The notes beneath the pieces are model-generated. The model made no database searches. It was not told the origin of the DNA and was given only the letters and a program-made list of their open reading frames with translations. The position numbers were made by a program, and so were the translations under genes. From Klebsiella quasipneumoniae subsp. quasipneumoniae (GTDB lineage Bacteria > Pseudomonadota > Gammaproteobacteria > Enterobacterales > Enterobacteriaceae): a stretch of DNA of 64,000 nucleotides. This document shows, one piece after another, positions 20,022-32,333 of the stretch. The stretch's first letter is position 1. Each line of letters begins with the position of its first letter. Location of the stretch: positions 4,526,001 through 4,590,000 of the forward strand of contig NZ_CP084876.1 in NCBI RefSeq assembly GCF_020525925.1, written 5' to 3'.

Positions 20022-21452
20022 ATGCCTGATTTTCTCTCATTTATCAATGAAATACTCTGGGGCTCAGTGATGATTTATCTGCTACTGGGCGCCGGTATCT
20101 GGTTTAGCTGGCAAACCCGGGGTATTCAGTTCCGCTACGTGCGCAAATTTGGCCGCAGCCTGAAAAAAAGCCTGCACCCGCAGCCGGGCGGTTTAACCTC
20201 CTTTCAGGCGCTCTGTACCAGCCTTGCTGCGCGAGTCGGCAGCGGCAATCTTGCCGGCGTCACGCTGGCTATCGCCGCCGGCGGGCCCGGAGCCGTATTC
20301 TGGATGTGGGTCTCCGCCCTGCTCGGCATGGCCAGCAGCTTCGCCGAATGTTCCCTTGCCCAGCTGTATAAAGAGCGCGATAGCCGCGGGCAGTTTCGCG
20401 GCGGTCCGGCCTGGTATATGGCGCGCGGGCTCGGCATGCGCTGGATGGGCGTTCTGTTTTCGATCCTCCTGCTGCTGGCCTATGGCTTTATCTTCAATAC
20501 CGTACAGGCCAACTCCGTGGCCCATGCCCTGCGCTATGCGTTCGATCTGCCGGCGGCAGTCAGCGGCGGCGTGCTGGCCGTTGTCGTTCTGCTGGCCATC
20601 CGCCGTGGTTTACGCGGCGTGGCGCGCCTGATGCAGTGGATCGTCCCCATCATGGCGCTGCTGTGGATCGCCACCAGCCTGCTTATCGGCCTGTGGCATA
20701 TCACCGCCCTGCCGACGATTTTCGCCACCATCTTTCGCTGCGCCTTCGGCTGGCAGGAAGCCGCCGCCGGCGCGGTGGGCTACACCATCAGCCAGGCGCT
20801 GACCAGCGGCTTTCAGCGCGGCATGTTCTCCAATGAAGCCGGAATGGGCTCTTCGCCTAACGCCGCCGCAGCCGCCGCCTCCTGGCCGCCGCACCCGGCG
20901 GCGCAGGGTATCGTGCAGATGATTGGCGTGTTTATCGATACCATCGTCATCTGTACCGCCAGCGCGATTATCGTCATGCTGGCGCCTCACCCCGACAATG
21001 AGTATACGCTCAACGGCATCCAGGCCCTGCAGCACGCGATGAGCATGCTGGTCGGGGGCTGGGGGTCGGGTTTTATCGCTTTCATCGTGCTGCTGTTCGC
21101 CTTTAGCTCTATCGTCGCCAACTACCTGTACGCGGAAAATAATCTGGTCTTTCTGCGTCTGGATAAGCCGCGCTATATCTGGGCGCTGCGGATACTTACC
21201 GTCCTGATGGTGCTGCTGGGAACCCTCGTTAGCCTGCCGGTCGTCTGGCAGAGCGCGGATATCATTATGGCGCTGATGGCGATGACCAACCTGACGGCCA
21301 TCCTGCTGCTCTCCCCGACGGTGCGGATTATCGCCAGTGATTATCTGCGTCAGCGCCAGCTGGGCATTCAGCCTACTTTCGATGCGTCGCGCTATCCTGA
21401 GATTCACCAACAGCTGGCCCCGGGCGCGTGGAATGAACTGCCGCGCGAATAG
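20022..21452 (+). CDS. yaaJ: Alanine/glycine:cation symporter family protein YaaJ
   Basis: 476-residue inner-membrane protein of the AGCS family (Na+ or H+ coupled alanine/glycine uptake). Several hydrophobic helices are visible, with signatures [20 protein letters not shown] near the N-terminus and [18 protein letters not shown] in the centre. The start [14 protein letters not shown] with GAGGATG upstream matches E. coli YaaJ. A longer frame from 19995 has no support. It is divergent from talB, and yaaA follows on the same strand. Confidence 0.94.
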   Translation: MPDFLSFINEILWGSVMIYLLLGAGIWFSWQTRGIQFRYVRKFGRSLKKSLHPQPGGLTSFQALCTSLAARVGSGNLAGVTLAIAAGGPGAVFWMWVSALLGMASSFAECSLAQLYKERDSRGQFRGGPAWYMARGLGMRWMGVLFSILLLLAYGFIFNTVQANSVAHALRYAFDLPAAVSGGVLAVVVLLAIRRGLRGVARLMQWIVPIMALLWIATSLLIGLWHITALPTIFATIFRCAFGWQEAAAGAVGYTISQALTSGFQRGMFSNEAGMGSSPNAAAAAASWPPHPAAQGIVQMIGVFIDTIVICTASAIIVMLAPHPDNEYTLNGIQALQHAMSMLVGGWGSGFIAFIVLLFAFSSIVANYLYAENNLVFLRLDKPRYIWALRILTVLMVLLGTLVSLPVVWQSADIIMALMAMTNLTAILLLSPTVRIIASDYLRQRQLGIQPTFDASRYPEIHQQLAPGAWNELPRE

Positions 21453-21529
21453 CGCGGCAATCGCAGCTATCGATCCCACCATGCACTTTTTTTGTTAAAA
21501 TTCGTCGAAATTACCTGCAAGGACTGGAT

Positions 21530-22303
21530 ATGCTGATTCTGATTTCACCTGCTAAAACGCTCGATTATCAAAGCCCGCTGGCAACGACTCGCTATACCCA
21601 GCCCGAACTCCTCGAGTATTCTCAACAGCTTATCAGCATCGCCCGTCAGCTGACCGCGCCGCAAATCGGCAAGCTGATGAGCATCAGCGACAAGCTGGCG
21701 GATCTGAACGCCACCCGTTTCCACGACTGGCACCCTGACTTTACGCCGCAAAATGCCCGCCAGGCGATCCTCGCCTTTAAGGGCGATGTCTACACCGGCC
21801 TGCAGGCAGAGACGCTCACCGAGGACGACTTTGACTTCGCCCAGCGACACCTGCGCATGCTCTCTGGCCTGTATGGCGTGCTGCGTCCGCTGGATCTGAT
21901 GCAGCCCTACCGCCTGGAGATGGGGATACGTCTGGAAAACCCCCGCGGCAAAGATCTGTACCAGTTCTGGGGCGAGACCATTACCGAGAAGCTGAATCAG
22001 GCGCTGCAGGCTCAGGGCGACGATATCGTCATCAACCTGGCCTCCGATGAATATTTTAAATCGGTGAAAACGCAAAAATTGCAGGGCCAGCTGATCAAGC
22101 CGGTATTCCTCGATGAGAAGAACGGCAAATTCAAAGTGATCAGCTTCTATGCCAAGAAGGCCCGTGGCCTGATGAGTCGCTATATTATTGAAAACCGCTT
22201 AACCCAGCCGGAACAGCTGAAATCCTTTAATAGCGAAGGCTATTTCTTTGATGCGGAGGCGTCGGAGAAAGGCGAACTGGTGTTTAAACGCCACGAGCAG
22301 TAA
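21530..22303 (+). CDS. yaaA: Peroxide stress protein YaaA
   Basis: 257-residue cytoplasmic protein of the DUF328 family. In E. coli it is induced by OxyR and limits free iron and DNA damage during H2O2 stress. It begins [20 protein letters not shown]. Conserved [27 protein letters not shown] and [13 protein letters not shown] segments are complete. GCAAGGACTGGAT gives a Shine-Dalgarno before the ATG. It is convergent with the thr operon. Confidence 0.95.
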   Translation: MLILISPAKTLDYQSPLATTRYTQPELLEYSQQLISIARQLTAPQIGKLMSISDKLADLNATRFHDWHPDFTPQNARQAILAFKGDVYTGLQAETLTEDDFDFAQRHLRMLSGLYGVLRPLDLMQPYRLEMGIRLENPRGKDLYQFWGETITEKLNQALQAQGDDIVINLASDEYFKSVKTQKLQGQLIKPVFLDEKNGKFKVISFYAKKARGLMSRYIIENRLTQPEQLKSFNSEGYFFDAEASEKGELVFKRHEQ

Positions 22304-22310
22304 GTAAACG

Positions 22311-22343
22311 GTCCCCCTACGGCGTTCGACGCAACAGGGGGAC
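22311..22343. terminator. Hairpin between yaaA and thrC
   Basis: GTCCCCCT (22311-22318) pairs with AGGGGGAC (22336-22343) in the 49-bp convergent gap. It may end both yaaA and the thr operon. There is no long T tract on either side. Confidence 0.55.
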
Positions 22344-22352
22344 GGTAAGGAT

Positions 22353-23633
22353 TTAGCCCATCATCAGCTTACGCAGCGCGGCGAAATCCGCCGGCAGGTT
22401 GTGAGACAGCAGCGGCAGGTCGGCGCGGTCGGCCAGCTCTTTCGGCAGCGGCAGGGTCTCCTGCAGGATCTCCTCCACGCTCTCTTTGAACTTCGCCGGA
22501 TGGGCGGTGCCGAGGAACAGACCGTACTCTCCCGGCTGCAGCTGATCGCGCAGCGCGCGCCAGGCAATCGCCGCGTGCGGTTCAGAGATGTAGCCGATGG
22601 CCTTCAGCTCGCGCATTGCCGCTTTGGTGGTCTCATCATCGACCGCGGCATAGCCCAGCTCGCTGAGACGCCAGATTTTACGGCGGAACAGCTCTTCGAC
22701 ACGCGGCCAGTTGTTCGGCTGGCTAACGTCCATGGCGTTGGACAGCGTCGCCTGGGTGGCTTTTGGCGCCCACTCGCCGCCCTGCAGATAGCGCGGAACG
22801 GTGTCGTTGGCATTGGTGGCGGCGATAAAGCGTTTGATCGGCAGACCCAGCGACTTCGCCAGCAGACCGGCGGTCAGATCGCCGAAGTTGCCGCTCGGCA
22901 CGGAAATCACCAGCTGATTGCGGGCTTCCTGCGGCAGCTGCGCCGCCGCTTCGAAGTAGTAGCAGATCTGCGCCAGCAGGCGGCTGATGTTAATGGAGTT
23001 AGCCGAGTTGAGCCCCAGCGTCGCCTTCAGTTCTTCATCGTCAAACGCCTGCTTCACCAGCGCCTGGCAGGCGTCGAAGTCGCCGTCAATCGCCACGGTT
23101 TCAATGTTGCCGCCGAGAGTACAGAACAGCTTCTCCTGCAGCGGGCTGATCTTGCCGCGCGGGTAGAGGATCACTACCTTAACGTTCGGCAGTCCGTAGA
23201 AAGCATGCGCCACCGCCGCCCCGGTATCGCCAGAGGTCGCCGTGAGGATGGTGACCGGCTTATCGCCTGCGATATGGGTCAGCATCTGCGCCATAAAGCG
23301 GCCGCCGAAATCCTTGAAGGCCAGCGTGGGGCCATGGAACAGCTCCAGACAGCCGACATCCTCCTGAACCTTGCTCACCGGCGCCGGAAACGCAAACGCC
23401 GCGCGGACCCGCTGCTGCAGGACATCCTGCGGGATCTCATCGCCGATAAAGGCGGATAAAATTTTGGCGCTGCGGGTGACAAAATCCTGCGCCAGCATGT
23501 CGTCGATTTCAGTCAGGCTGAATTCCGGCAGATCGTGCGGAAAGAACAGGCCCTGATGCTTGCCAAGTCCCTGGGTAACGGCCTGCGCAAAGCTGACCTG
23601 CTCATTGTGATCTTTTAAGTTATACAGTTTCAT
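22353..23633 (-). CDS. thrC: Threonine synthase
   Basis: 426-residue PLP enzyme converting O-phosphohomoserine to threonine, the last step of the pathway. The PLP lysine lies in LAFKDFGGRF near residue 107. TATSGDTGAAVAHAF and SVPSGNFGDLTAG bind substrate phosphate and cofactor. It begins MKLYNLKDHNEQVSFAQAVT, as in E. coli. The thrB stop is 3 bp upstream, so translation is likely coupled. It is the last gene of thrLABC. Confidence 0.98.
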   Translation of the reverse strand: MKLYNLKDHNEQVSFAQAVTQGLGKHQGLFFPHDLPEFSLTEIDDMLAQDFVTRSAKILSAFIGDEIPQDVLQQRVRAAFAFPAPVSKVQEDVGCLELFHGPTLAFKDFGGRFMAQMLTHIAGDKPVTILTATSGDTGAAVAHAFYGLPNVKVVILYPRGKISPLQEKLFCTLGGNIETVAIDGDFDACQALVKQAFDDEELKATLGLNSANSINISRLLAQICYYFEAAAQLPQEARNQLVISVPSGNFGDLTAGLLAKSLGLPIKRFIAATNANDTVPRYLQGGEWAPKATQATLSNAMDVSQPNNWPRVEELFRRKIWRLSELGYAAVDDETTKAAMRELKAIGYISEPHAAIAWRALRDQLQPGEYGLFLGTAHPAKFKESVEEILQETLPLPKELADRADLPLLSHNLPADFAALRKLMMG

Positions 23634-23636
23634 TGG

Positions 23637-24566
23637 TTATCCCACTACGCGTGCGCCCGCCGTGTCCAGCCGGCAAATATGAACAAAGCCTTCCTGATTC
23701 TGCAGATAGTGCGCGCCAAGCCAGTCGGCGACGCGCTGTGCGGTGTCCGGCTTATCGCACAACGCGAACAGCGTTGGGCCAGAGCCGGAGATGCCGCAAG
23801 CCTGGGCGCCCATCTCCATGGCCGCCTGACGCGCTTCGCTAAAGCCCGGCAGCAGTTTGGTTCGGTACGGTTCGGCAATCACATCTTTCATCAATTTTGC
23901 CGCCAGCTGCGGCTGGCGGGTGTAGCAGGCGTGAATAAAGCCCGCGAGGTGGCGACCATGGGCGATACAATCCTGACGGCGGTACTGCGCCGGCAGAATC
24001 GCCCGCGCTTCGGCGGTGGATACTTTAATCCCCGGATAGGCCAGCACCCACAGCCACTCATCAAACCCGGGCACCTGCTGGCTGATAATCCCGTTCTCTT
24101 CGATCATCAACTGCATGCCGCCAAGATAGCACGGCGCCACGTTGTCGTAGTGAATGCTGCCGGAGATACGCCCTTCCATCTCCCCCATCAGCGCCAGCAT
24201 GCGCGTCTCGTTCAGCGGCTTACCGCAAAACTCGTTCATCGCCACCAGCGCGGCGACCACCGAGCAGGCGCTGGAGCCCAGCCCGGAGCCAATCGGCATG
24301 TTTTTTTCCAGGGTCATCGCCACCGGCACCGTTTTACCGATCTCCCGGCAAAAGCTTTCCCAGCACTGGTAAACAATGTTCTCCTGCGGCGCCGTCGGCA
24401 GTTTGCTGGCGAAGCGTCCCAGATTCTGCAGGCTGAATTGCTCCGCCGCTTCGACAGTAACGTTGTCGCCAAGCAGCGTGCCATCGACCGGCGTGACCGC
24501 CGCGCCCAACACATCAAACCCGACGCTCATATTGGCACTGGAAGCCGGGGCATATACTTTGACCAT
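23637..24566 (-). CDS. thrB: Homoserine kinase
   Basis: 309-residue GHMP kinase that phosphorylates homoserine for threonine synthesis. The ATP-binding GHMP motif is [20 protein letters not shown] near residues 90-110, and [15 protein letters not shown] is the C-terminal GHMP motif. It starts one base after the thrA stop and ends 3 bp before thrC, a tightly coupled operon. Length matches E. coli. Confidence 0.98.
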   Translation of the reverse strand: MVKVYAPASSANMSVGFDVLGAAVTPVDGTLLGDNVTVEAAEQFSLQNLGRFASKLPTAPQENIVYQCWESFCREIGKTVPVAMTLEKNMPIGSGLGSSACSVVAALVAMNEFCGKPLNETRMLALMGEMEGRISGSIHYDNVAPCYLGGMQLMIEENGIISQQVPGFDEWLWVLAYPGIKVSTAEARAILPAQYRRQDCIAHGRHLAGFIHACYTRQPQLAAKLMKDVIAEPYRTKLLPGFSEARQAAMEMGAQACGISGSGPTLFALCDKPDTAQRVADWLGAHYLQNQEGFVHICRLDTAGARVVG

Positions 24567-24567
24567 C

Positions 24568-27111
<2,544 letters not shown>

Positions 27112-27123
<12 letters not shown>

Positions 27124-27180
27124 GTTACCTGTGGTAATGGTGGTGGTGATAATGGTGGTAATCATGCCGATGCGATTCAT
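27112..27180 (-). CDS. thrL: thr operon leader peptide
   Basis: 22-codon leader that senses charged tRNA-Thr and tRNA-Ile. It starts [20 protein letters not shown] and contains seven Thr codons (six ACC, one ACA) and five Ile codons. The E. coli leader has 21 residues with, as I recall, eight Thr and four Ile. The end GNGAG and the following attenuator are conserved. It is too short for ordinary gene finders. The upstream block TTGACT (minus strand, 27253-27258) with ACTTTAACCAATATAGGC matches the E. coli thr promoter region. Confidence 0.93.
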
Positions 27181-27391
27181 GGATGTTGTGTACTCTGTAT
27201 TTTTATCTGTCTGTGTGTCCTGCCTATATTGGTTAAAGTATCTGCCCTCTTAAGTCAATGAATTTCTCAATTAACCTCATTTCAGCGAGCTTACGTATTG
27301 CGCCACCCCGACAAGGAAAAACATCCAGATCGGCGGAACACTCCCCGCAAAAACAGCATATACAACCATAATTAAAATATATGACAGAGCT

Positions 27392-28078
27392 TTATTCTGG
27401 CAGGTTTTTTTCAATATCATGCAGCAAACGATGCAACATTGCCGTGTCGCGCTGCTGCAGCAGCCCCATTCGTTGCGACAGCCAGTCGGCCAGTTTGGCA
27501 TCATCCTCCACGCCCAGACGCGAAAGCAAGGCCAGGGCGCGCAGGCGCAACGCCTGCAGCTGATGATGGTCTGCCGCGGCGGCGGTGGGCGCCGGTTGTT
27601 GCATAAGCGATGCTAATTGATAGCAGTAGACCATCACCGACTGACCGAGGTTGAGCGAAGGATAATCCGCGGCCATCGGCACGCCGGTCAGCACATCGGC
27701 CAGGGCCAGCTCCTCATTGGTCAATCCGGCGTCTTCACGGCCAAATACCAGCGCGGTATGGGTCATCCAGTTCGCCTTCTCCTCCAGCAGCGGCAACAGC
27801 TGCTGCGGCGTGGCGTAATAGTGAAACCGCGCGCGACTGCGGGCGGTGGTGGCGACGGTAAAATCGACGTCGTGCAGCGCCTCGGCAAGGGTGGAATAGG
27901 TGGTGATGCCATCGAGGATGTCGCCTGAGCCGTGCGCCACCCAGCGTGCCGCCGGCGCCAGATGGGCTTCACTGTCCACGATCCGCAGATCGCGAAATCC
28001 CATGGTTTTCATCGCCCTGGCGGCGGCGCCGACGTTCTCGGCCCGGGCAGGACCGACTAAAATAATCGTTAAACGCAT
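27392..28078 (-). CDS. yjtD: SPOUT-family RNA methyltransferase YjtD
   Basis: 228-residue protein of the TrmH/SpoU superfamily, probably methylating 2'-O ribose of tRNA or rRNA. The N-terminal motif VGPARAENVGAAARAMKTMG is the family motif 1 (RxxNxG). LVFGREDAGLTNEEL and PSLNLGQSVMVYCYQL are motifs 2 and 3 of the knotted SAM site. The substrate is not known to me. It is followed by the thr operon on the same strand after about 130 bp of leader-free spacer. Confidence 0.9.
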   Translation of the reverse strand: MRLTIILVGPARAENVGAAARAMKTMGFRDLRIVDSEAHLAPAARWVAHGSGDILDGITTYSTLAEALHDVDFTVATTARSRARFHYYATPQQLLPLLEEKANWMTHTALVFGREDAGLTNEELALADVLTGVPMAADYPSLNLGQSVMVYCYQLASLMQQPAPTAAAADHHQLQALRLRALALLSRLGVEDDAKLADWLSQRMGLLQQRDTAMLHRLLHDIEKNLPE

Positions 28079-28474
28079 TGCGGTTTTTTTCTCTCTCTCA
28101 GGCGTTGTCGAGGCGCGGAGCCCCGCATTTTACGCGGTGAAAATTTACAAATTTGCAACAAAAATCACTAAAATTGCGTTATCTTACCCATAAAAAAATC
28201 TAAACTGTTCTCAGGAGGCCATGACAAGGAGTATGTTAACAGAACCCATTTATCCATATGATGGGCAATGAAATTTCACCTGACGCATCGTTCCAGACAT
28301 TGGATTCACTGTATTTATTAATTTATCCACGCAACTAGTTGAGCCGGGTAAAGATTGTGACTATAAAGAGCATGGCGATGCAATGATTTCACAAGACTGT
28401 TAACGTGCTACAATTGAACTTGATATATGTCAACGAAGCGTAGTTTTATTGGGTGTTCGGCCTCTCTTAGCCTG
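28079..28474. other. Gap between yjtD and yjjY
   Basis: About 400 bp without a convincing protein gene on either strand. Composition is A+T-rich. It probably carries the yjtD promoter and distal arcA promoters; in E. coli arcA has several promoters and a long leader. No hairpin terminator was recognised. Confidence 0.5.
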
Positions 28475-28615
28475 TTATGTTGCTGTTAAAATGGTTAGGA
28501 TGTCAGCCGTTTTTGACACCGTCGGGTCCAGAGGGAAAGTACCCACGACCAAGCTAATGATGTTGTTGACGTTGATGGAAAGTGCATCAAGAACGCAATT
28601 ACGTACTTTAGTCAT
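28475..28615 (-). CDS. yjjY: Small conserved protein YjjY
   Basis: 46 codons on the minus strand, starting MTKVRNCVLDALSINVNNII and ending in DILTILTAT. It is nearly identical to E. coli YjjY as I remember it, with a few substitutions. It lies divergent from and close to arcA in both species. Function is unknown. In-frame conservation across genera is the main evidence for coding. It could also be constrained by the arcA leader it overlaps on the other strand. Confidence 0.7.
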   Translation of the reverse strand: MTKVRNCVLDALSINVNNIISLVVGTFPLDPTVSKTADILTILTAT

Positions 28616-28710
28616 GTTACGCCGCGCATGTTAATTTGCGACATGCAGCAGGCAGGTCAGGGACTTTGGTACTTCCTGTTTCGATTTAGTTGGCAATTTA
28701 GGTAGCAAAC

Positions 28711-29427
28711 ATGCAGACCCCGCACATTCTTATCGTTGAAGACGAGTTGGTAACACGCAACACGTTAAAAAGTATTTTCGAAGCAGAAGGTTACGATGTA
28801 TTCGAAGCGACCGATGGCGCGGAAATGCATCAGATCCTGTCTGAAAATGATATCAACCTGGTGATCATGGATATCAACCTGCCGGGTAAAAATGGTCTTC
28901 TGCTGGCGCGCGAGCTGCGCGAGCAGGCTGACGTCGCGCTGATGTTCTTAACCGGTCGCGACAACGAAGTGGATAAGATCCTTGGCCTCGAAATCGGCGC
29001 TGACGACTATATCACTAAACCGTTTAACCCGCGTGAACTGACTATCCGCGCGCGCAACCTGCTCTCCCGTACCATGAACCTCGGTACCGTGAGCGAAGAG
29101 CGTCGCAGCGTGGAAAGCTACAAGTTCAACGGCTGGGAACTCGATATCAACAGCCGTTCCCTGGTCAGCCCGAACGGCGAACAGTACAAGCTGCCGCGCA
29201 GTGAATTCCGCGCGATGCTGCACTTCTGCGAAAACCCGGGCAAAATTCAGTCTCGTGCCGAGCTGCTGAAGAAAATGACCGGTCGCGAGCTGAAGCCGCA
29301 TGACCGTACCGTTGACGTGACCATTCGTCGGATTCGTAAACACTTCGAATCCACTCCGGATACCCCGGAAATCATCGCTACCATTCACGGTGAAGGTTAC
29401 CGTTTCTGTGGCGATCTGCAGGAATAA
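28711..29427 (+). CDS. arcA: Aerobic respiration response regulator ArcA
   Basis: 238-residue OmpR-type response regulator that represses aerobic metabolism when the sensor ArcB is active under low oxygen. The receiver domain has acidic residues D11 and E10, phosphoacceptor D54 ([10 protein letters not shown]) and K104-type KPFNP. The C-terminal winged helix ends in [20 protein letters not shown]. The upstream gap of over 600 bp up to yjtD holds only yjjY. A strong terminator follows, shared with the convergent creD. Confidence 0.99.
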   Translation: MQTPHILIVEDELVTRNTLKSIFEAEGYDVFEATDGAEMHQILSENDINLVIMDINLPGKNGLLLARELREQADVALMFLTGRDNEVDKILGLEIGADDYITKPFNPRELTIRARNLLSRTMNLGTVSEERRSVESYKFNGWELDINSRSLVSPNGEQYKLPRSEFRAMLHFCENPGKIQSRAELLKKMTGRELKPHDRTVDVTIRRIRKHFESTPDTPEIIATIHGEGYRFCGDLQE

Positions 29428-29454
29428 TGCGATTTATTCCGCAGCCATGATGTG

Positions 29455-29484
29455 AAAACGGCGCCCCGAGGGCGCCGTTTTTTT
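29455..29484. terminator. Bidirectional terminator between arcA and creD
   Basis: AAAACGGCGCCC, loop CGA, GGGCGCCGTTTT plus extra T. The perfect 12-bp stem has A and T tracts on both sides. It ends 7 bp before the creD stop on the other strand, so it serves both convergent transcripts. Confidence 0.93.
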
Positions 29485-29490
29485 ATGCCG

Positions 29491-30849
29491 TCACTCTTTC
29501 CAGAGGCGCAGTTTGTCGTCATCGGCAGACGGCGGCGGAGGCACACTGCCTTTCGGTAACGATAACGCATACCAGTCCACTCGCCGGGTCAAAAACATCA
29601 GGCTGCTTAGCGCCAGCACCAGCACCCCGGTACCCAACAGCAGCGCGCTGTCCTCGGAATGCAGCAGAAACCACATCACCCCGTCCAGCAGCAGCAGCGC
29701 CGCGACAAACAGCAGGCTGTTACGCCATCCCCTGAGCACCGCCTGGAGGTAGATCCCGTTCATCACCGCGCCGGACAGGCTGGCGGCCAGCCAGGCGGCG
29801 GTAAAGCCAATGTGCTCCGAAAGCGCCAGCAGCACCAGGTAAAACAGCACCAGCGATAGGCCCACCAGCAAATATTGCATCGGATGCAGGGGGCGATGGG
29901 TCAGGCTTTCGAAAGCGAAAAAGGCTATAAACGTCAACCCAATTAACAGGATGGCATATTTTGTCGCCCGGTCGGTTAGCTGATACTGGTCGGCAAGCGA
30001 CATGACATCGGCACTGAACGCCGGCAGGCGCGACCACGGGATCTCCATATCATCCTTGAAATAGCTGCCCATATCGTTGGCGAACCAGCTGCTTTGCCAG
30101 TGGGCGCGATAGCCGGCAGCATTCACTTCGCGTTTCGTTGGCAGGAAGCTGCCGAGAAAGCCGGGATGCGGCCAGTTACTGGTCAGCTGCAGCTCGCTGT
30201 TGCGCCCGAGCGGCACCAGTGAAAATGCGCCCGTCCCGTTCAGATCGAGCGAAAAAGCGATCTCAAGCGGCTTGTTGTCCTCCGCCAGCGCTGGCATCGG
30301 CATATGGATGCCCGCCCCATCGCCGCTGATCCCCAGCCCAGGCTCCACGCTTAATACGCTGCCGTTAACCTCCGGAGCATGAATGGCGCCAATGCCGCGG
30401 GCATCGCCGACGCTCACCACCAGCCGCGGCTGGCCTAAGACAATATTCGTTTTTTTCAGCGCCGCCAGACGCAGCGGATCAAACGAAGCCTTAATCTGCA
30501 GGGCGTTATGCCAGACCTGTCCGCTGTAGATGCCCACCCTCCTCGACTCCACGGTCTGTTTGCCGGTGACCGCCAGCGACTCCGGCAGCCAGTAGTACTC
30601 CCAGCTCCGCTGATATTCGACCTCTTTTTGGTTCTCCCTGCGGGTCAGCGTCTCGGTTACCGGAATAGCGATCAGCGGCCCGGCGAGTTTTTGCGGGCCG
30701 CTGGTGCTCTGTTCAATGGCATCCACAACCTCACTGCGATAATCAGCCCGCTCATTGATGAGCTCCCTGACTATCATCAAAGGCAGAGATAACAGCACAA
30801 TACAGCCTATTAACGTGGTGATTTTCCAGAATAACGGTGATTTCAACAT
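29491..30849 (-). CDS. creD: Inner-membrane protein CreD
   Basis: 452-residue membrane protein, main target of the CreBC system and linked to beta-lactam and colicin E2 tolerance in E. coli. One N-terminal helix (LFWKITTLIGCIVLLSLPLM) is followed by a large periplasmic domain. About six C-terminal helices begin at AILLIGLTFIAFFAF, with a cytoplasmic Pro-rich tail (PPPPSADDD). A cre box lies 60-80 bp upstream, inside the creC 3' end. Last gene of creABCD. Confidence 0.94.
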   Translation of the reverse strand: MLKSPLFWKITTLIGCIVLLSLPLMIVRELINERADYRSEVVDAIEQSTSGPQKLAGPLIAIPVTETLTRRENQKEVEYQRSWEYYWLPESLAVTGKQTVESRRVGIYSGQVWHNALQIKASFDPLRLAALKKTNIVLGQPRLVVSVGDARGIGAIHAPEVNGSVLSVEPGLGISGDGAGIHMPMPALAEDNKPLEIAFSLDLNGTGAFSLVPLGRNSELQLTSNWPHPGFLGSFLPTKREVNAAGYRAHWQSSWFANDMGSYFKDDMEIPWSRLPAFSADVMSLADQYQLTDRATKYAILLIGLTFIAFFAFESLTHRPLHPMQYLLVGLSLVLFYLVLLALSEHIGFTAAWLAASLSGAVMNGIYLQAVLRGWRNSLLFVAALLLLDGVMWFLLHSEDSALLLGTGVLVLALSSLMFLTRRVDWYALSLPKGSVPPPPSADDDKLRLWKE

Positions 30850-30908
30850 AGCTTTCTCCCTATCGTGATGGCCTCACAATAGGGCGGTTGTGTGGGGGGA
30901 ATTTGAAG

Positions 30909-32333
30909 CTATGTGAAGGGACGGTGAAGTCTCAGCGTGGCGACCACGCCGCCTTCGGGCCGATTGTGTAGACGGATATCGCCGTGATGCAGGCGCGCGA
31001 CTTCACGAACGAAGGCCAGCCCAAGGCCGCTGCTCTTATGGCCGTCTTCACGCGGCAGCGAGTAGAACCGATCAAAGATCCGCGTCAGGGCATACTCCGG
31101 AATACCGCATCCGTTATCCGTTACGCTCAGTCGCACCTCTGCATTTCGTTTCTCTACTGCCAGGGCGATCTCGCCCCCCTGGGGGGTAAAATCAATCGCG
31201 TTGTCGAGCAGATTGCCCAGCGCCTGGGACAGCAGTTCGCCATCGCCATTGACCAGCATCCCACTCTCCTGCCAGCGCAGGGTGATGGCTTTCGCCGCCA
31301 GGGCGATGTCGCGCTCTTCCGCCAGCCGTTGGTATAGCGCATCTATCGACACCGGCTGCGGCTTTATCTCCAGCCGGCTTTCCAGTCGCGCCTGCTGGAG
31401 CAACCGCTCCACCAACAGCTGCATGCGAGTATTTTGCGCGAGGATATTCTCAGTAAACCGCGCCGCCACCGCAGGCGGCGGCTCTTCGCGCAGGATCTCC
31501 GCCGCACCGCGGATGGCCGCCAGCGGACTTTTCAGCTCGTGAGTCAGGTCATAGACATAGTTTTCGATGGCGTTTTTGCCTTCGAGCTTCACCCGCATGC
31601 TCTCCAGCGCCTGGGCCAGCTTACGCAGTTCGCTGCTGCCGACCTCCGGCAGCGGCAGCGGGCGGTCAGCGGTCACCGAGTCCGCATAGCGCACCAGCTT
31701 GCCGATAGAGAAATTGATCCACCAGACGACGCCGCAGCCAATCAACAGGGCAATGCCCAGCAGGGCGCCGCCGGCCCAGAGGATCCGCCGCTCGCTGCGC
31801 TGAATGACCGGCGTCATCGCCAGGTTGGGTTTACCGACGCTCAGCACGCCGATAATCCGCCCCTTATCCATCACCGGCGCGGCGATATACATCACCGAGC
31901 TGGCTTCATCATGCGGATCGCTGCGCGTACTGCGCGCGCCGTACTGGCCGCGCAGGGTGAGCCAGACGTCGTTCCAGCGTGAATAGTCCTGCCCTGTCGC
32001 CTCTCCGCTCGAGTCAAACACCACCTTACCCCGGGCATCGGTCAGATAGACGCGGTACTCATTCCGCACCTTTTTAATTCCGCCAATATTGGCGTTGAGC
32101 CGCTGCTGGTTGAGCTGGTGAAAGGCCTGCGCCAGCCTGCCCTGCTGCGGGTTTGCCGCCAGCAGGTCCTCACGCGCCAGCGCCGCCAGCAGGGTGGCGG
32201 TATCGTTGAGGGTCCCCTCCGTCGCCCGGCGCACGCCCGGCTTCACTTCCTGGACAAAGATCGACAGTACAAACCACGCGGCGATCGCGACGATAAGAAA
32301 ATAGCCCAGCAGCAGGCGCATGCCGATGCGCAT
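30909..32333 (-). CDS. creC: Sensor histidine kinase CreC
   Basis: 474-residue inner-membrane kinase that phosphorylates CreB, active in minimal media or on carbon-source shifts. TM1 lies near residues 7-25, a periplasmic sensor loop follows, and TM2 is near 183-205. A HAMP-like linker precedes the phosphoacceptor H265 in YDLTHELKSPLAAIRG. ATPase motifs: LGNLLDNAIDF (N box), VTDNGCGIP (G1), SSGLGLAFVREV (G2). Its ATG overlaps the creB stop by one base (TGATG), so translation is coupled. Confidence 0.96.
   Translation of the reverse strand: MRIGMRLLLGYFLIVAIAAWFVLSIFVQEVKPGVRRATEGTLNDTATLLAALAREDLLAANPQQGRLAQAFHQLNQQRLNANIGGIKKVRNEYRVYLTDARGKVVFDSSGEATGQDYSRWNDVWLTLRGQYGARSTRSDPHDEASSVMYIAAPVMDKGRIIGVLSVGKPNLAMTPVIQRSERRILWAGGALLGIALLIGCGVVWWINFSIGKLVRYADSVTADRPLPLPEVGSSELRKLAQALESMRVKLEGKNAIENYVYDLTHELKSPLAAIRGAAEILREEPPPAVAARFTENILAQNTRMQLLVERLLQQARLESRLEIKPQPVSIDALYQRLAEERDIALAAKAITLRWQESGMLVNGDGELLSQALGNLLDNAIDFTPQGGEIALAVEKRNAEVRLSVTDNGCGIPEYALTRIFDRFYSLPREDGHKSSGLGLAFVREVARLHHGDIRLHNRPEGGVVATLRLHRPFT
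30913..30928 (-). promoter_or_regulatory. cre box (CreB binding site) upstream of creD
   Basis: TTCAC-CGTCCC-TTCAC on the minus strand: two perfect TTCAC repeats spaced by 6 bp, the known CreB tag. It is embedded in the last codons of creC, about 64 bp before the creD ATG. It lets creD be induced separately from creABC. Confidence 0.9.

Noticed and set aside
20610..21482. 290-codon minus-strand frame over yaaJ
   Set aside because: Low-complexity Arg/His/Gln-rich composition typical of antisense frames in GC-rich DNA; yaaJ explains the region.
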